Positions 42,080 through 51,090 of a DNA stretch of 64,000 bases are shown here, piece after piece. The position numbers and the translations under genes were made by a program. This DNA is from Acidobacteriota bacterium (lineage in GTDB: Bacteria > Acidobacteriota > Polarisedimenticolia > Polarisedimenticolales > Polarisedimenticolaceae). Where the stretch lies: contig JAOTYK010000006.1 of the NCBI GenBank assembly GCA_029861955.1, forward strand, positions 84,408 to 148,407. The letters are read 5' to 3'. The first letter of the stretch is position 1. Every line of letters starts with the position of its first letter. Under the pieces are notes generated by a model. That model had not been told where the DNA came from. It did not search any database and was given only the letters and a program-made list of their open reading frames with translations.

Positions 42080-43783
42080 ATGACGGTACGACTGGTCGCC
42101 CTGATGAGCGTGGTGTTGTTGCTATCGCTGACCGCGTTTGGACTCAGCGTCAACTACTACCAGGACCAGTTGATGGAAGAGGTGGCCCGAACCGCGGCGG
42201 CGGTCGGTAAGGCGACGCTGCGGACCTTCGAATTCGGCGACAATTACGCGAATCAACCTACCGTCGATGGCGACATCCTCGTCTGGGCATCCGGCCACGG
42301 CGAGCCGACCGATACGTTCCGTTCGGCCTCAGGCGCACGGACCCATACCCGCCGAATCGAGCGACGCGAGTTGCCCGACGGCCAGACGGCGTTCACGGAC
42401 GTCACCTGTCACGGCCCGGAGGGTCCCGACGCCGAAGCCGAGTGTGTCACCGTCGAGCGCCTCGACGGACCGGTGATGATCGTTGCGGGAACCGGAACGG
42501 CGGAGGGAGTCGTCGGCCCGGATGACGCCAATCATTTTGTCATCCGGATCAACGACATCCACACCGAGTCCGTGGATGATACGGAGATGATCCTCACGAT
42601 TCCGCGAGTTGAAGGCGTCGACCCCGAGGAGCTGCGACGGTATGCCTCGACGACGCTGTTTCGAAGCGACGGCGCGTGGGTTGACGCCGCCGCCGACCCG
42701 GTCCATCCGATGCCGCGAACGGCCGGCTGGACCGCCGACTTTGTTGCGGACCACGCCCGAGGGCCGGACCTGGAATCCCTGCGCTTGCCGATCTCCACCG
42801 AGGACTACCGAAAACTATTCGCCCAGATGCAGACCCGCTCACTGTTCCTGTTCCTCGGCGTTTTTCTTGTCGGAACCGTTCTGTCGGCCGGTCTTGCCAC
42901 GCGGTTTACCCGCCCCATCCGAAAGCTGGATGCCGGGCTGCGAAAGATCAGCGATGGGGATCTCGAAGTGGAGGTCTCGGCAGACGGAAGCGACGAGATG
43001 GCCCGCCTCGGCGTGGCCTTCAACGAGATGACTCGCCGCCTACGCGACAGCCGGGAGCGATCGCGGGATCTGGTGCGGAGAGAGAAGCTGACCGCGGTTG
43101 GACGATTGGCCGCCGGCGTGGCCCACGATGTTCGTAACCCCCTGCATTCGATCGGCCTGACCCTCGAACATCTGCGTGAGTCCTGTCGGCCGGCTCAAGA
43201 CGACCGTGGGCAGGAATTTGACGATTCGGTCGAGATCATCCGCGGTGAGATTCGTCGTCTCGATCGGCTGGTGGCGAACTTCCTGCGCTTCACCACAAGC
43301 GACGGCGGCGAGCGACAGCTCGTCGATGTCGCGGCCCTCTTGCGTGAAACGGCACAGTTGGTCCGCAAGGAAGCGGAATGGCGCAAGGTCGACGTTCAAG
43401 TCGTGGTCGACGATGGCCCAACGACTCTGTGGGGCGATAGCGAGGCACTCCGGTCGTCCGTCCTGAACCTCGTCCTCAACAGCTTCGAGGCGATGCCCGA
43501 TGGTGGCCGCCTGGACCTGACGTTGCGGAGCGAGGCGGACCGATTGACGATCGAGGTTCGCGACGACGGTCGTGGAATACCCGAGGAACAGCGGGAAAAA
43601 GTGTTCGAGTTCGGCTACACGACCCGCGAGGGCGGCAACGGCCTCGGGCTCGCGATGGTGCACCAGACCGTCGTTGAGGATCACGGAGGCCAGATCGGAC
43701 TCGAGAGCCGAGCCGGCGCCGGGACCACCGTACGAATGATGTTTCCGACCGACGTCCAGAGCCTGGCAGGGAGCGCAGCATGA
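42080..43783 (+). CDS. Membrane sensor histidine kinase
   Basis: A 567-residue kinase. A membrane segment at residues 3-24 and another at about 253-275 enclose a periplasmic sensor domain of about 225 residues with no familiar fold. A HAMP linker follows (FTRPIRKLDAGLRKISDGDL), then the HisKA box with phospho-acceptor His349 (VAHDVRNPLHSIG). The HATPase domain has the N box VLNLVLNSFEAMP and G boxes DDGRGIPEE and GGNGLGLAMV. AGGAGG precedes the ATG. It overlaps the response regulator gene by 4 bases, so this is the kinase of an NtrB/NtrC-like pair. The stimulus is unknown. Confidence 0.93.
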   Translation: MTVRLVALMSVVLLLSLTAFGLSVNYYQDQLMEEVARTAAAVGKATLRTFEFGDNYANQPTVDGDILVWASGHGEPTDTFRSASGARTHTRRIERRELPDGQTAFTDVTCHGPEGPDAEAECVTVERLDGPVMIVAGTGTAEGVVGPDDANHFVIRINDIHTESVDDTEMILTIPRVEGVDPEELRRYASTTLFRSDGAWVDAAADPVHPMPRTAGWTADFVADHARGPDLESLRLPISTEDYRKLFAQMQTRSLFLFLGVFLVGTVLSAGLATRFTRPIRKLDAGLRKISDGDLEVEVSADGSDEMARLGVAFNEMTRRLRDSRERSRDLVRREKLTAVGRLAAGVAHDVRNPLHSIGLTLEHLRESCRPAQDDRGQEFDDSVEIIRGEIRRLDRLVANFLRFTTSDGGERQLVDVAALLRETAQLVRKEAEWRKVDVQVVVDDGPTTLWGDSEALRSSVLNLVLNSFEAMPDGGRLDLTLRSEADRLTIEVRDDGRGIPEEQREKVFEFGYTTREGGNGLGLAMVHQTVVEDHGGQIGLESRAGAGTTVRMMFPTDVQSLAGSAA

Positions 43784-45198
43784 GCAACGAACCTGGACCC
43801 CGAGGATCGTTACTGGTCGTCGACGATGAGGAACCGCAGCGGTTGATGCTGGAGAAGTTCCTGACCAAGGCCGGCTATGACGTGGTGACTGCGCCCGACG
43901 GCAAGGTCGCCCTCGAGCGATTGGGCGAGAGGTCCTTCGATCTCTTGCTGACCGACCAGCGGATGCCACGACTGGATGGGCTAGAGCTGCTGGAGGCCGC
44001 GCAGCGGGATCATCCCCGCCTTCCGGTGGTCTTGATGACCGCGCATGGATCGGTCTCGAGCGCGGTGCAGGCGATGAAGCGGGGTGCCGCCGACTACCTG
44101 ACCAAGCCGTTTGAGCGTGACGAACTGCTGGTCGTGGTCGACAAGGCGCTCCGTCAGAGTCGGCTCGAGGAGCAGGTCGAGAACCTCCAGGGAGAACTGA
44201 AGTCCCGCTATCGGCTTGGCAACCTCGTGGGGCAGTCCTCGCAGATGCAAGATGTGTTCAATCTGATCGAGCGGGTATCTTCCACCGATGTCTCGGTGAT
44301 GATCTCCGGAGAGAGCGGAACCGGCAAGGAGTTAGTTGCCCGGGCCATCCACGAAAACAGCCCTCGAGTGAACGGCGCGTTCGTCGCGCTCAACTGTGCC
44401 GCGATTCCCGAGACGCTGCTGGAGAGCGAGTTCTTCGGCCACGAAAGGGGCGCCTTCACCGGTGCGACCCGAACGCATATCGGTCGCTTCGAACAGGCCG
44501 ACGGAGGCACGCTGTTTCTCGACGAGATTGGCGCCATGCGTTTCGACCTTCAAGCCAAGCTCCTCAGGGCGATTCAGGAGCAGGAGGTCCAGCGACTGGG
44601 GGCGTCGCAGACACGAAAGGTAGATGTTCGGATCGTCGCCGCGACCTCCGACGATCTGCAGCAGGCGATTCGCAGTCGGAGCTTCCGGGAGGATCTCTAT
44701 TACCGACTCTGCGTCGTTCCGATCCACATGCCTCCGGTCCGAGAGCGGGATGACGACGTCCCGTTGCTTGTGGACCACTTTCTGCAACGGGCAACCCGGA
44801 AATTCGACCGTCCACCGGTCCATATGGCTCCCGAAGTACTGGAACGGCTGCAACGATTCTCCTGGCCCGGGAACGTCCGCGAACTGGAGAACTGCATCGA
44901 ACGGATGATGGTGCTGTCTACCGGCGATCGACTGAGCCTCGCGGACCTACCGCTACATATGCGGGACGGCGCGCGGGCCGGTGAGGGGAGTGCCGAGAGC
45001 TTCGAACTGCCCGTCGACGGGGTGATCCTCGGCGACCTCGAGGCCCGGCTGATACAGCAGGCGCTCTCCCGGACACGGGGCAGCCTCGGGCCGGCGGCCC
45101 GCCTCCTGGGGATCTCCTACAAGACGCTTCAGTACCGCATCCGCAAGCATGGGCTGGACGAATCGCCACCTCAGATCAAGCGGGCCGACCCCATATGA
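43780..45198 (+). CDS. Sigma-54-dependent response regulator (NtrC family)
   Basis: A 472-residue regulator. The receiver domain (residues about 8-125) has phospho-acceptor Asp59 in LLLTDQRMPRLDG and the conserved Thr and Lys in LMTAH and LTKPFE. The AAA+ domain has Walker A GESGTGKE (177-184) and the sigma-54 contact loop GAFTGA. The arginine-finger region is FREDLYYRL, and the C-terminus is a Fis-type helix-turn-helix (GPAARLLGISYKTLQYRIRK). It should activate sigma-54 promoters when phosphorylated by the adjacent kinase. I found no clear TGGCAC-N5-TTGC box near its neighbours. Confidence 0.94.
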   Translation: MSNEPGPRGSLLVVDDEEPQRLMLEKFLTKAGYDVVTAPDGKVALERLGERSFDLLLTDQRMPRLDGLELLEAAQRDHPRLPVVLMTAHGSVSSAVQAMKRGAADYLTKPFERDELLVVVDKALRQSRLEEQVENLQGELKSRYRLGNLVGQSSQMQDVFNLIERVSSTDVSVMISGESGTGKELVARAIHENSPRVNGAFVALNCAAIPETLLESEFFGHERGAFTGATRTHIGRFEQADGGTLFLDEIGAMRFDLQAKLLRAIQEQEVQRLGASQTRKVDVRIVAATSDDLQQAIRSRSFREDLYYRLCVVPIHMPPVRERDDDVPLLVDHFLQRATRKFDRPPVHMAPEVLERLQRFSWPGNVRELENCIERMMVLSTGDRLSLADLPLHMRDGARAGEGSAESFELPVDGVILGDLEARLIQQALSRTRGSLGPAARLLGISYKTLQYRIRKHGLDESPPQIKRADPI

Positions 45199-45274
45199 GG
45201 TCGATCGGGCTCCATCGATCGAGATGTCACCGAACTTTTACGGCTTTTCGGGCAACCTCGGTGGGGTCTCGTGC

Positions 45275-45292
45275 GTTCTAACCTATGAGAAC
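45275..45292. repeat. Inverted repeat upstream of the 45315 gene
   Basis: GTTCT (45275-45279) and AGAAC (45288-45292) are perfect inverted copies around 8 bases, 23 bases before the start. It may be an operator or part of the promoter; there is no direct evidence. Confidence 0.25.
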
Positions 45293-45314
45293 GGGGTAGA
45301 GAGGATCTAGATCG

Positions 45315-45758
45315 ATGCGAACTCTCACAGATGCGGCGGTGCTCTTGGTTCTGGGGGTCGCGGCCCTCACGTTCGAGGTGACCCCCGTTGACGCCGACAC
45401 CACGGCTGCCGGCAGTGAGCCGATCCCGCGTCCTGCCCTGGCCTCGGTCCTGCCGACGGAAACCACCGGTTTCGACACCCTGCAGGTTCCCCACGCCGTC
45501 CCCGTGAGGCTGGCGGCGACGGACCGATTGCCCCTCGATACGTATCGCAACGCCCCGTCCGGCACGCCTTGCGGAGGACTCGCCATCGAAGCCCAACGGG
45601 TGGAAGCCCTACCCTCCATCGAGGTGGCCGTTGGCGAACATCGGATGGTCATCCAGTTGGACGACGCTCGCGAAACGGTGCGCCGCTACTGCGATCAGTT
45701 CCAGGCCCTGATGGAGCAGTTCCCGGGTGATCTGGAGAGCCCGCGGATCCGTTGCTGA
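45315..45758 (+). CDS. Small secreted protein of unknown function
   Basis: A 147-residue protein with a signal peptide (AAVLLVLGVAALTFEVTPVDA). The mature part has three Cys (SGTPCGG, RRYCDQ and the last residue, RIRC), so one disulfide is possible. No known domain is apparent. It follows the response regulator by 116 bases and may or may not belong to its regulon. Confidence 0.55.
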   Translation: MRTLTDAAVLLVLGVAALTFEVTPVDADTTAAGSEPIPRPALASVLPTETTGFDTLQVPHAVPVRLAATDRLPLDTYRNAPSGTPCGGLAIEAQRVEALPSIEVAVGEHRMVIQLDDARETVRRYCDQFQALMEQFPGDLESPRIRC

Positions 45759-45797
45759 CCGCGTAGCCCCGCCATCCCACCGTCGCCGGATCTGGGT

Positions 45798-45803
45798 TAG
45801 AGT
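45798..45803 (+). promoter_or_regulatory. Possible -10 box for a leaderless mutS-like transcript
   Basis: TAGAGT stands 6 nt before the GTG at 45810, which has no Shine-Dalgarno sequence. No good -35 box is visible. Confidence 0.25.
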
Positions 45804-45809
45804 CCTCCG

Positions 45810-47642
45810 GTGGCTATCGAACAACAACCCGCGCCATCCGAATACGCTCGGCGTCTCGAGCGCTGGCGGATCCAGCGACAGACCCTCGAGCAGACCGAAC
45901 TTGGTTGGTCCCTGACCCGCGTCGCCCTGTTTGTCGGCGCCATCGCGCTGTCGTGGCAAGCGTTTTCGGTTCGAAGCGTCCACGGTGGGTGGCTCCTGGT
46001 TCCGTTGGTGTTGTTTCTGCTGGCCATGACCGCTCACGATCGGGTCATCCGCCGTCGTCGCCAGGCACAGCGCGCCGAGACGTACTACCGGAAAGGCATC
46101 GCGCGGTTGGAAGGACACTGGGCGGAGCAAGGGGACGACGGCGCACGCTTCCGTGACGACAGCCACCCATATGCCTCCGACCTGGATCTGTTCGGCGGCG
46201 GGTCATTATTCCAACGTCTGAATCAGGCTCGCAGCGAAATCGGCAAGCGTCGCCTGGTCGATTGGCTTCGCGATTCCGAGACGGTCGCGACAATCCAGAG
46301 ACGACAGGAGGCCGTCCGCGAGTTGGCCGCGGCGCATGATATTCGCGAGTCTCTCGCGATCGTCGGGGAGGACGTCGAGGGTCCCGTCGATCTCGTCGGG
46401 TTGGAACGATGGCTGGCCGATCGATCCCCGCCCCGTCGTGGTCTCGCGTGGGCCGCCGCAATCCTGGCGCTCAGCAACGTTCTAACCTTGGCGTACTGGT
46501 GGTCTCCGCTGATCGATGGCGTGCAGCCGCTCGAGAAGTTCTGGGAGATGTCGCCGGCGTTTCTGCTGTCGGCGTTCGCCTCGCTGCTGGTCGCGGTGGT
46601 CCACCTTCGTCGAACACGGCAGATCCTCGGCGGCGTGGGGCAGCCCGCGATGCTCCTTGAACTGTTTACGGCGCTTTTGACCAGAATCGAAGAACAGACG
46701 TTCACGGCGCCCCGGCTGCGCGAGCTCCAGTCGCGGCTGGCGGTAGCAAAGGGCACGGGCTCCGCGTCGCGGGCGATCCGTCATCTGCGTCTTCTGGTCG
46801 AGGTTGAGGAATCTCGATCCAACATGATCCTCTCGGGATTGGGTGGCTTGACCCTACTCGGCACCCAGCTGGCCCTCGGCATGGAGCGATGGCGCTGTCG
46901 TCATGGTGGAGACGTGCTCGGCTGGCTCGACACACTCGCCGAGTTCGAGGCCACGGCATCGCTTGCGACTTATCGTTTCGAACGGCCCGACGATACGTTT
47001 CCAGAGCTACGCGAAGACGGCCCGCACTACGAAGCCCAGGAATTGGGGCATCCGTTGATCGATCCCTCTGTCTGCGTACGAAACGACCTCATGCTGGGTT
47101 CCGAGCATCGCCTGTATCTTGTGAGCGGGTCGAACATGTCGGGCAAGAGTACGTGGTTGCGGAGCGCGGGCATCAACGCGGTCCTGGCTCTCTGTGGGGC
47201 GCCCGTCTGCGCCCGGCGGATGACGATTTCGCCGCTCAGGGTGGGGGCGTCGATGCGCACGATCGATTCGCTGCAGGCTGGCCTCTCCCATTTCTACGCA
47301 GAGATCAAACGACTACGCTTCCTCGTTGATCTGACAGCGGGCGATCAACCCGTCCTGTTTCTACTCGACGAGATCCTCCACGGGACCAACTCCCACGATC
47401 GACGGATCGGCGCCGATGCGCTTGTGCGCGGGCTCGTCGAGAAGGGGGCGATCGGGCTGGTGACGACTCACGATTTGGCCCTCGCACAGATCGCGACCGC
47501 CCTGGCGCCCAGGGCACGCAACGTTCATTTTGCCGACCGACTCGAGGACGATCGCGTCGTATTCGACTATCGACTTCGGGACGGCGTCGTCGATCACAGC
47601 AATGCGCTGGCTCTCATGCGCGCGATCGGCCTCGAGGTCTAG
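45810..47642 (+). CDS. Membrane-anchored MutS-like ATPase
   Basis: A 610-residue protein. Two membrane segments lie at about residues 33-75 (VALFVGAIALSWQAF, LLVPLVLFLLAMTAHD), and two more hydrophobic segments at about 210-270. The clamp/lever-like helices and the MutS ATPase domain follow: Walker A in VSGSNMSGKSTWLR, Walker B FLLDEILHGTN, switch GLVTTHDLALA. The mismatch-recognition domain of MutS is missing. Proteins of this type occur widely but their role is not established; mismatch repair is unlikely because the protein is in the membrane. The GTG start lacks a ribosome site. Confidence 0.8.
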   Translation: MAIEQQPAPSEYARRLERWRIQRQTLEQTELGWSLTRVALFVGAIALSWQAFSVRSVHGGWLLVPLVLFLLAMTAHDRVIRRRRQAQRAETYYRKGIARLEGHWAEQGDDGARFRDDSHPYASDLDLFGGGSLFQRLNQARSEIGKRRLVDWLRDSETVATIQRRQEAVRELAAAHDIRESLAIVGEDVEGPVDLVGLERWLADRSPPRRGLAWAAAILALSNVLTLAYWWSPLIDGVQPLEKFWEMSPAFLLSAFASLLVAVVHLRRTRQILGGVGQPAMLLELFTALLTRIEEQTFTAPRLRELQSRLAVAKGTGSASRAIRHLRLLVEVEESRSNMILSGLGGLTLLGTQLALGMERWRCRHGGDVLGWLDTLAEFEATASLATYRFERPDDTFPELREDGPHYEAQELGHPLIDPSVCVRNDLMLGSEHRLYLVSGSNMSGKSTWLRSAGINAVLALCGAPVCARRMTISPLRVGASMRTIDSLQAGLSHFYAEIKRLRFLVDLTAGDQPVLFLLDEILHGTNSHDRRIGADALVRGLVEKGAIGLVTTHDLALAQIATALAPRARNVHFADRLEDDRVVFDYRLRDGVVDHSNALALMRAIGLEV

Positions 47643-47645
47643 GGC

Positions 47646-47664
47646 ACCGGCAGGGCGCGCCGGT
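47646..47664 (+). terminator. Candidate terminator after the MutS-like gene
   Basis: ACCGGC (47646-47651) and GCCGGT (47659-47664) form a perfect 6-bp stem with a 7-nt loop, 4 bases after the stop. The nearest T-run (TTTTCT) begins 10 bases later, so an intrinsic terminator is possible but weak. Confidence 0.35.
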
Positions 47665-47740
47665 CCGCGAGAATTTTCTGGGTTTCGACTCTCCGAACTG
47701 GAAAGATAGTCTCGACGCACCCCGGCAAGAGGAGCCCTCC

Positions 47741-48667
47741 ATGATCGAAGTCCGGAGCCTGCAAAAAAGTTTCGGATCGATCCACGCGGTCCAAGACCTA
47801 TCGTTCACGGTCAACGCCGGAGAGATCTACGGGTTGCTCGGGCCGAATGGTGCGGGGAAGACGACCACACTATCGATGCTTGCGGGGTTGCTCGAGCCCG
47901 ACGACGGGACGGTTCGATTTGCGGACCTCGACCTGACGCGGGATCGCGACGCAGTTCAACGTCAGTTGGGGGTCGTCCCCCAGGAAGTCGCACTCTACGA
48001 GGAGTTCAGCGCCCGGGAGAATCTCCGCTTCTGGGGCGGACTCTATGGGTTGGCGGGAAACACGCTACAGGAGTCCGTCGAACGAGTCTTGCGGCAGGTC
48101 GGCCTGTCGGACAACGCAGACCGGCCGGTCCGTGGTTTCTCCGGTGGGATGAAACGGAGACTCAATCTCAGCCTGGGTCTGGTCCACGAACCGAAGATTG
48201 TGATGCTGGACGAGCCCACCGTGGGTATCGATCCGCAGGCCCGACACAACATCCTCGAGGTTGTTCGTCAAATCGCGGAGCAGGGAACGACCATTCTGTA
48301 CACGACTCACTACCTGGAAGAGGCCGAGACACTCTGTGATCGGATCGGGATTCTTGACGAGGGTCGCCTTCTGGCCGACGGCACGCTCGAGGAACTCAAG
48401 CGGGAGGCCGGGGAGGGCGAGTGGATCACGGTTAGCGGGGACGATGTGGAGACGCGTCTTCGCAACCTCGTCGGCGAGGACCGCTCCGTTCGCTGGGTGA
48501 GCGGCGAACGGAATCGTGTAGTGCTGACGGCCATCGGCGAGGGACAGGCGATCCCGCTCCTGCAGAGGTTGCTGCGCGAGACCGAGGGCATCGACGGCGT
48601 GACCATCCAGCCGCCGAGTCTGAACGGGCTCTTCCTCAAGCTGACGGGGCGGGAGCTACGAGACTGA
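47741..48667 (+). CDS. ABC transporter ATP-binding protein (ABC-2 exporter type)
   Basis: A 308-residue ATPase. Walker A is LLGPNGAGKTTT, the Q-loop is GVVPQEVALYE, the signature is FSGGMKRRLNL, Walker B is KIVMLDEPTVGIDP and the H-loop His is in LYTTHYLEE. A C-terminal extension of about 80 residues resembles the DrrA/CcmA-type tail of exporters. AGGAG precedes the ATG. The stop overlaps the first permease gene (TGATG), forming a three-gene transporter operon. Confidence 0.93.
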   Translation: MIEVRSLQKSFGSIHAVQDLSFTVNAGEIYGLLGPNGAGKTTTLSMLAGLLEPDDGTVRFADLDLTRDRDAVQRQLGVVPQEVALYEEFSARENLRFWGGLYGLAGNTLQESVERVLRQVGLSDNADRPVRGFSGGMKRRLNLSLGLVHEPKIVMLDEPTVGIDPQARHNILEVVRQIAEQGTTILYTTHYLEEAETLCDRIGILDEGRLLADGTLEELKREAGEGEWITVSGDDVETRLRNLVGEDRSVRWVSGERNRVVLTAIGEGQAIPLLQRLLRETEGIDGVTIQPPSLNGLFLKLTGRELRD

Positions 48668-49929
48668 TGCGCGTCGTGTGGCACCTCGTGCGCAAGGATC
48701 TCCGGAGACGGATGCGGTCGCCGTTGGCACCACTCCTGGTTCTGGCGTTCCCGCTGGTCTTCGCCGGGCTACTGGCGGCGACGTTCGGCAGTGACAACGA
48801 GCCGCGGCAGCCGCGAATCGACCTCTACGTCGAGGATCTGGATGACAGCGTGGTTTCCCGCGCCCTCCTGTCGGTATTGCAGTCGGAGCAAGCATCGGCG
48901 AACCTCTCCGTCAGCCGAATTGCGGCCGGCGCCGACAACCCGATCGAGGACGGCCGCGGAACGGCGTTACTTCGAATTCCAGAGGCGTTCGGTCAGGACC
49001 TGCTGGCGGGACGCCCCGTCCGTCTCGAACTGATCAAGAACCCGGCGCAGGGCATCCTCTCCGCTGCGGCAGAGCAGGGCAGTCATGTCCTCGCAGAGCT
49101 TCTCTCGGCAGCCTCCTTCGCTCTCCGAGAACCGTTGGATCAGCTTGGCGAATGGACGACGAAGGACGACGCGGAGCCGAGCGAGGCGCAGGTGCTCGGC
49201 CTGACGGCGTCGATCTATGCGGCGGTCGAATCCGCCGAGGTGTTCGTGCTTCCACCGGCGCTGACGCTGGAAACCGGGACGAATTCCGCGGACGACGACG
49301 AGGACTCCGTCAGCGGGTTCGGTTCGGTGTTCCTCTTCATCCTGCCGGGAATCTCCGTCTGGGCACTCTTCCTGGTGGGGGACATCGGCATGCGGGAGCT
49401 GATGACAGAGGGCAACACAGGTACGTTGCGACGACAGCTTTCTTCGCCGCTGTCTCCTCATCGATTGCTGGTGGCCAAGGCCGTCTATACCGGAGTGCTT
49501 GCGCTGGGGAGCCTGGTGCTGCTCTCCGTCATCGGCGCCGTGTTTGTGTCAGCGCCCATCGACCTGCTCGGCTATGGCGTCCTCTCGGCAGCGTTGGTAC
49601 TGGCGATCGTCGGTTTCGCCGCAGCGATCTACTCCATCAGCGCGACGGAGCGGCAAGGAGCGACTCTGTCGTCGATCCTGATGTTGGCCTCTGCGTTCAT
49701 CGGTGGCTCCTTCATCCCGGTCTCATCGATGCCGGAAGCCGTCCAACGGTTCGCACCCCTATCTCCGTTTTATTGGGGCGCGGATGGGTTCGGCCAACTG
49801 CTACGGGATGGTGCGCAACTTGGCGATATCGCCACGAATGTCGTCGTGCTGTCGTTGATCGGAGTCGTGTTACTTACCGTGGGTGGCCGCTTGTTACAAC
49901 GTAAGCTCCTCAGAGGGCGGCTGGCATGA
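48667..49929 (+). CDS. ABC-2 type permease
   Basis: A 420-residue membrane protein of the ABC-2/YhgE type. One membrane segment near residues 15-35 is followed by a large external domain (about 40-215). A cluster of five or six membrane segments then runs from FLFILPGISVWALFLVG to the C-terminus. It includes the conserved EGNTGTLRRQLSSPLSP coupling segment and the SATERQGATLSS motif. It is one of two permease subunits, coupled to the ATPase and to the second permease. Confidence 0.9.
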   Translation: MRVVWHLVRKDLRRRMRSPLAPLLVLAFPLVFAGLLAATFGSDNEPRQPRIDLYVEDLDDSVVSRALLSVLQSEQASANLSVSRIAAGADNPIEDGRGTALLRIPEAFGQDLLAGRPVRLELIKNPAQGILSAAAEQGSHVLAELLSAASFALREPLDQLGEWTTKDDAEPSEAQVLGLTASIYAAVESAEVFVLPPALTLETGTNSADDDEDSVSGFGSVFLFILPGISVWALFLVGDIGMRELMTEGNTGTLRRQLSSPLSPHRLLVAKAVYTGVLALGSLVLLSVIGAVFVSAPIDLLGYGVLSAALVLAIVGFAAAIYSISATERQGATLSSILMLASAFIGGSFIPVSSMPEAVQRFAPLSPFYWGADGFGQLLRDGAQLGDIATNVVVLSLIGVVLLTVGGRLLQRKLLRGRLA

Positions 49930-51080
49930 GAGTTATCTGGCTGCTGGCGCTCAACGATCTCCGGCTGACGGCGAAGGACCGTCCCGCGCTGATCTGGATG
50001 ATCATCATGCCCATCGCCATGATGGCGTTCTTCGGCATGATGGGCGGTGGTGGATCCAACACGACGCCCTTGATCGCACTGACCATCGACAACCAGGATT
50101 CCGGTTGGCTCGGGGACGCGTTCGTTGCCGAGTTGGAGGCGCGTCAGCTCGAGATCACGTCGCTCGCCGACGTCGACGTCAACGCTGACGCGAACGCTGC
50201 GGAATCACCGGTGCGAGTCCTGCATCTGCCGGCGGGTCTCACCGACGGCGTGTTGGGTGGCGATCCGCAGACGCTGCGGCTGGAGACACGAGAAGACGCG
50301 TCCATGGACTTCACCTTTGCGGCGCAGGTCAACGTCTTTCGCGCGATTGTCACCACGCTGGGAAGGCTGGTGGAACTCGGACAGGGGGGTGGAGTTCCCG
50401 ACGCGGACGGTTTTGCCCGGCTGGCCTCGCGAGAGCCGCTGGTCGCCGCCGATGTCTCCATGGCCGGGCGTGGGACGCCGGTGCCGTCGGGAACGGCGCA
50501 GAGCGTTCCGGGAATGCTGACGATGATGGTTATGATGATGACGCTGATCTATGGCGCGGTCTTTCTGACGCAGGAGAAACAGCAGGGCATGCTTCGTCGA
50601 CAGACGGTGATGCCCTTCGGTCGTGGAACGCTTATCGCGGGCAAACTGTTCGGGCGTGTGCTGATCGGTGGTGTCCAGACGGCCATCCTGTTGCTCGCAG
50701 GTCGATTCCTCTTCGGTGTTCACTACGGCTCGTCGGGCGGTGCCCTGCTTCTGTTGCTGGTTTCCTACGTCGCTGCGGTTGCCGGGCTATCGACCTGGTT
50801 GGGGGCGGTGGCCCGTGACGCCGGGCAGGCGTCGGCCATCGGTTGGATCGGGTCCCTGGTGATGGCGGCCGTCGGTGGGTGTTGGTGGCCGGCGGAGGTG
50901 ATGCCGGAGTGGATGCGTGCTGCGTCCCGCATCTTCCCCACCTCGTGGGCGATGGACGGCTTCCATCAGTTGATCTCGTTCGGGCACGGATTTGACGGGG
51001 TGTGGCTGCCGTCGTTGGCACTCTTCGGATTTGCGGCGGTCTCCGGGATTGCCGGAGCCCGCCACCTTCGCGTCGATTGA
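49926..51080 (+). CDS. ABC-2 type permease, second subunit
   Basis: A 384-residue paralogue of the preceding permease with the same plan. An N-terminal membrane segment (ALIWMIIMPIAMMAFFGMMG) is followed by an external domain of about 150 residues. Membrane segments begin at MLTMMVMMMTLIYGAVFL, with the cytoplasmic EKQQGMLRRQTVMPFGR coupling segment. It overlaps the first permease by 4 bases (ATGA). Two different permeases with one ATPase suggest a heterodimeric exporter or efflux pump; the substrate is unknown. Confidence 0.9.
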   Translation: MRVIWLLALNDLRLTAKDRPALIWMIIMPIAMMAFFGMMGGGGSNTTPLIALTIDNQDSGWLGDAFVAELEARQLEITSLADVDVNADANAAESPVRVLHLPAGLTDGVLGGDPQTLRLETREDASMDFTFAAQVNVFRAIVTTLGRLVELGQGGGVPDADGFARLASREPLVAADVSMAGRGTPVPSGTAQSVPGMLTMMVMMMTLIYGAVFLTQEKQQGMLRRQTVMPFGRGTLIAGKLFGRVLIGGVQTAILLLAGRFLFGVHYGSSGGALLLLLVSYVAAVAGLSTWLGAVARDAGQASAIGWIGSLVMAAVGGCWWPAEVMPEWMRAASRIFPTSWAMDGFHQLISFGHGFDGVWLPSLALFGFAAVSGIAGARHLRVD

Positions 51081-51090
51081 GATCCGTTCT

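Noticed and set aside
45199..45314. Sigma-54 promoter downstream of the NtrC-type regulator
   Set aside because: The GG and GC elements near 45260-45275 do not have the required spacing for a -24/-12 promoter.
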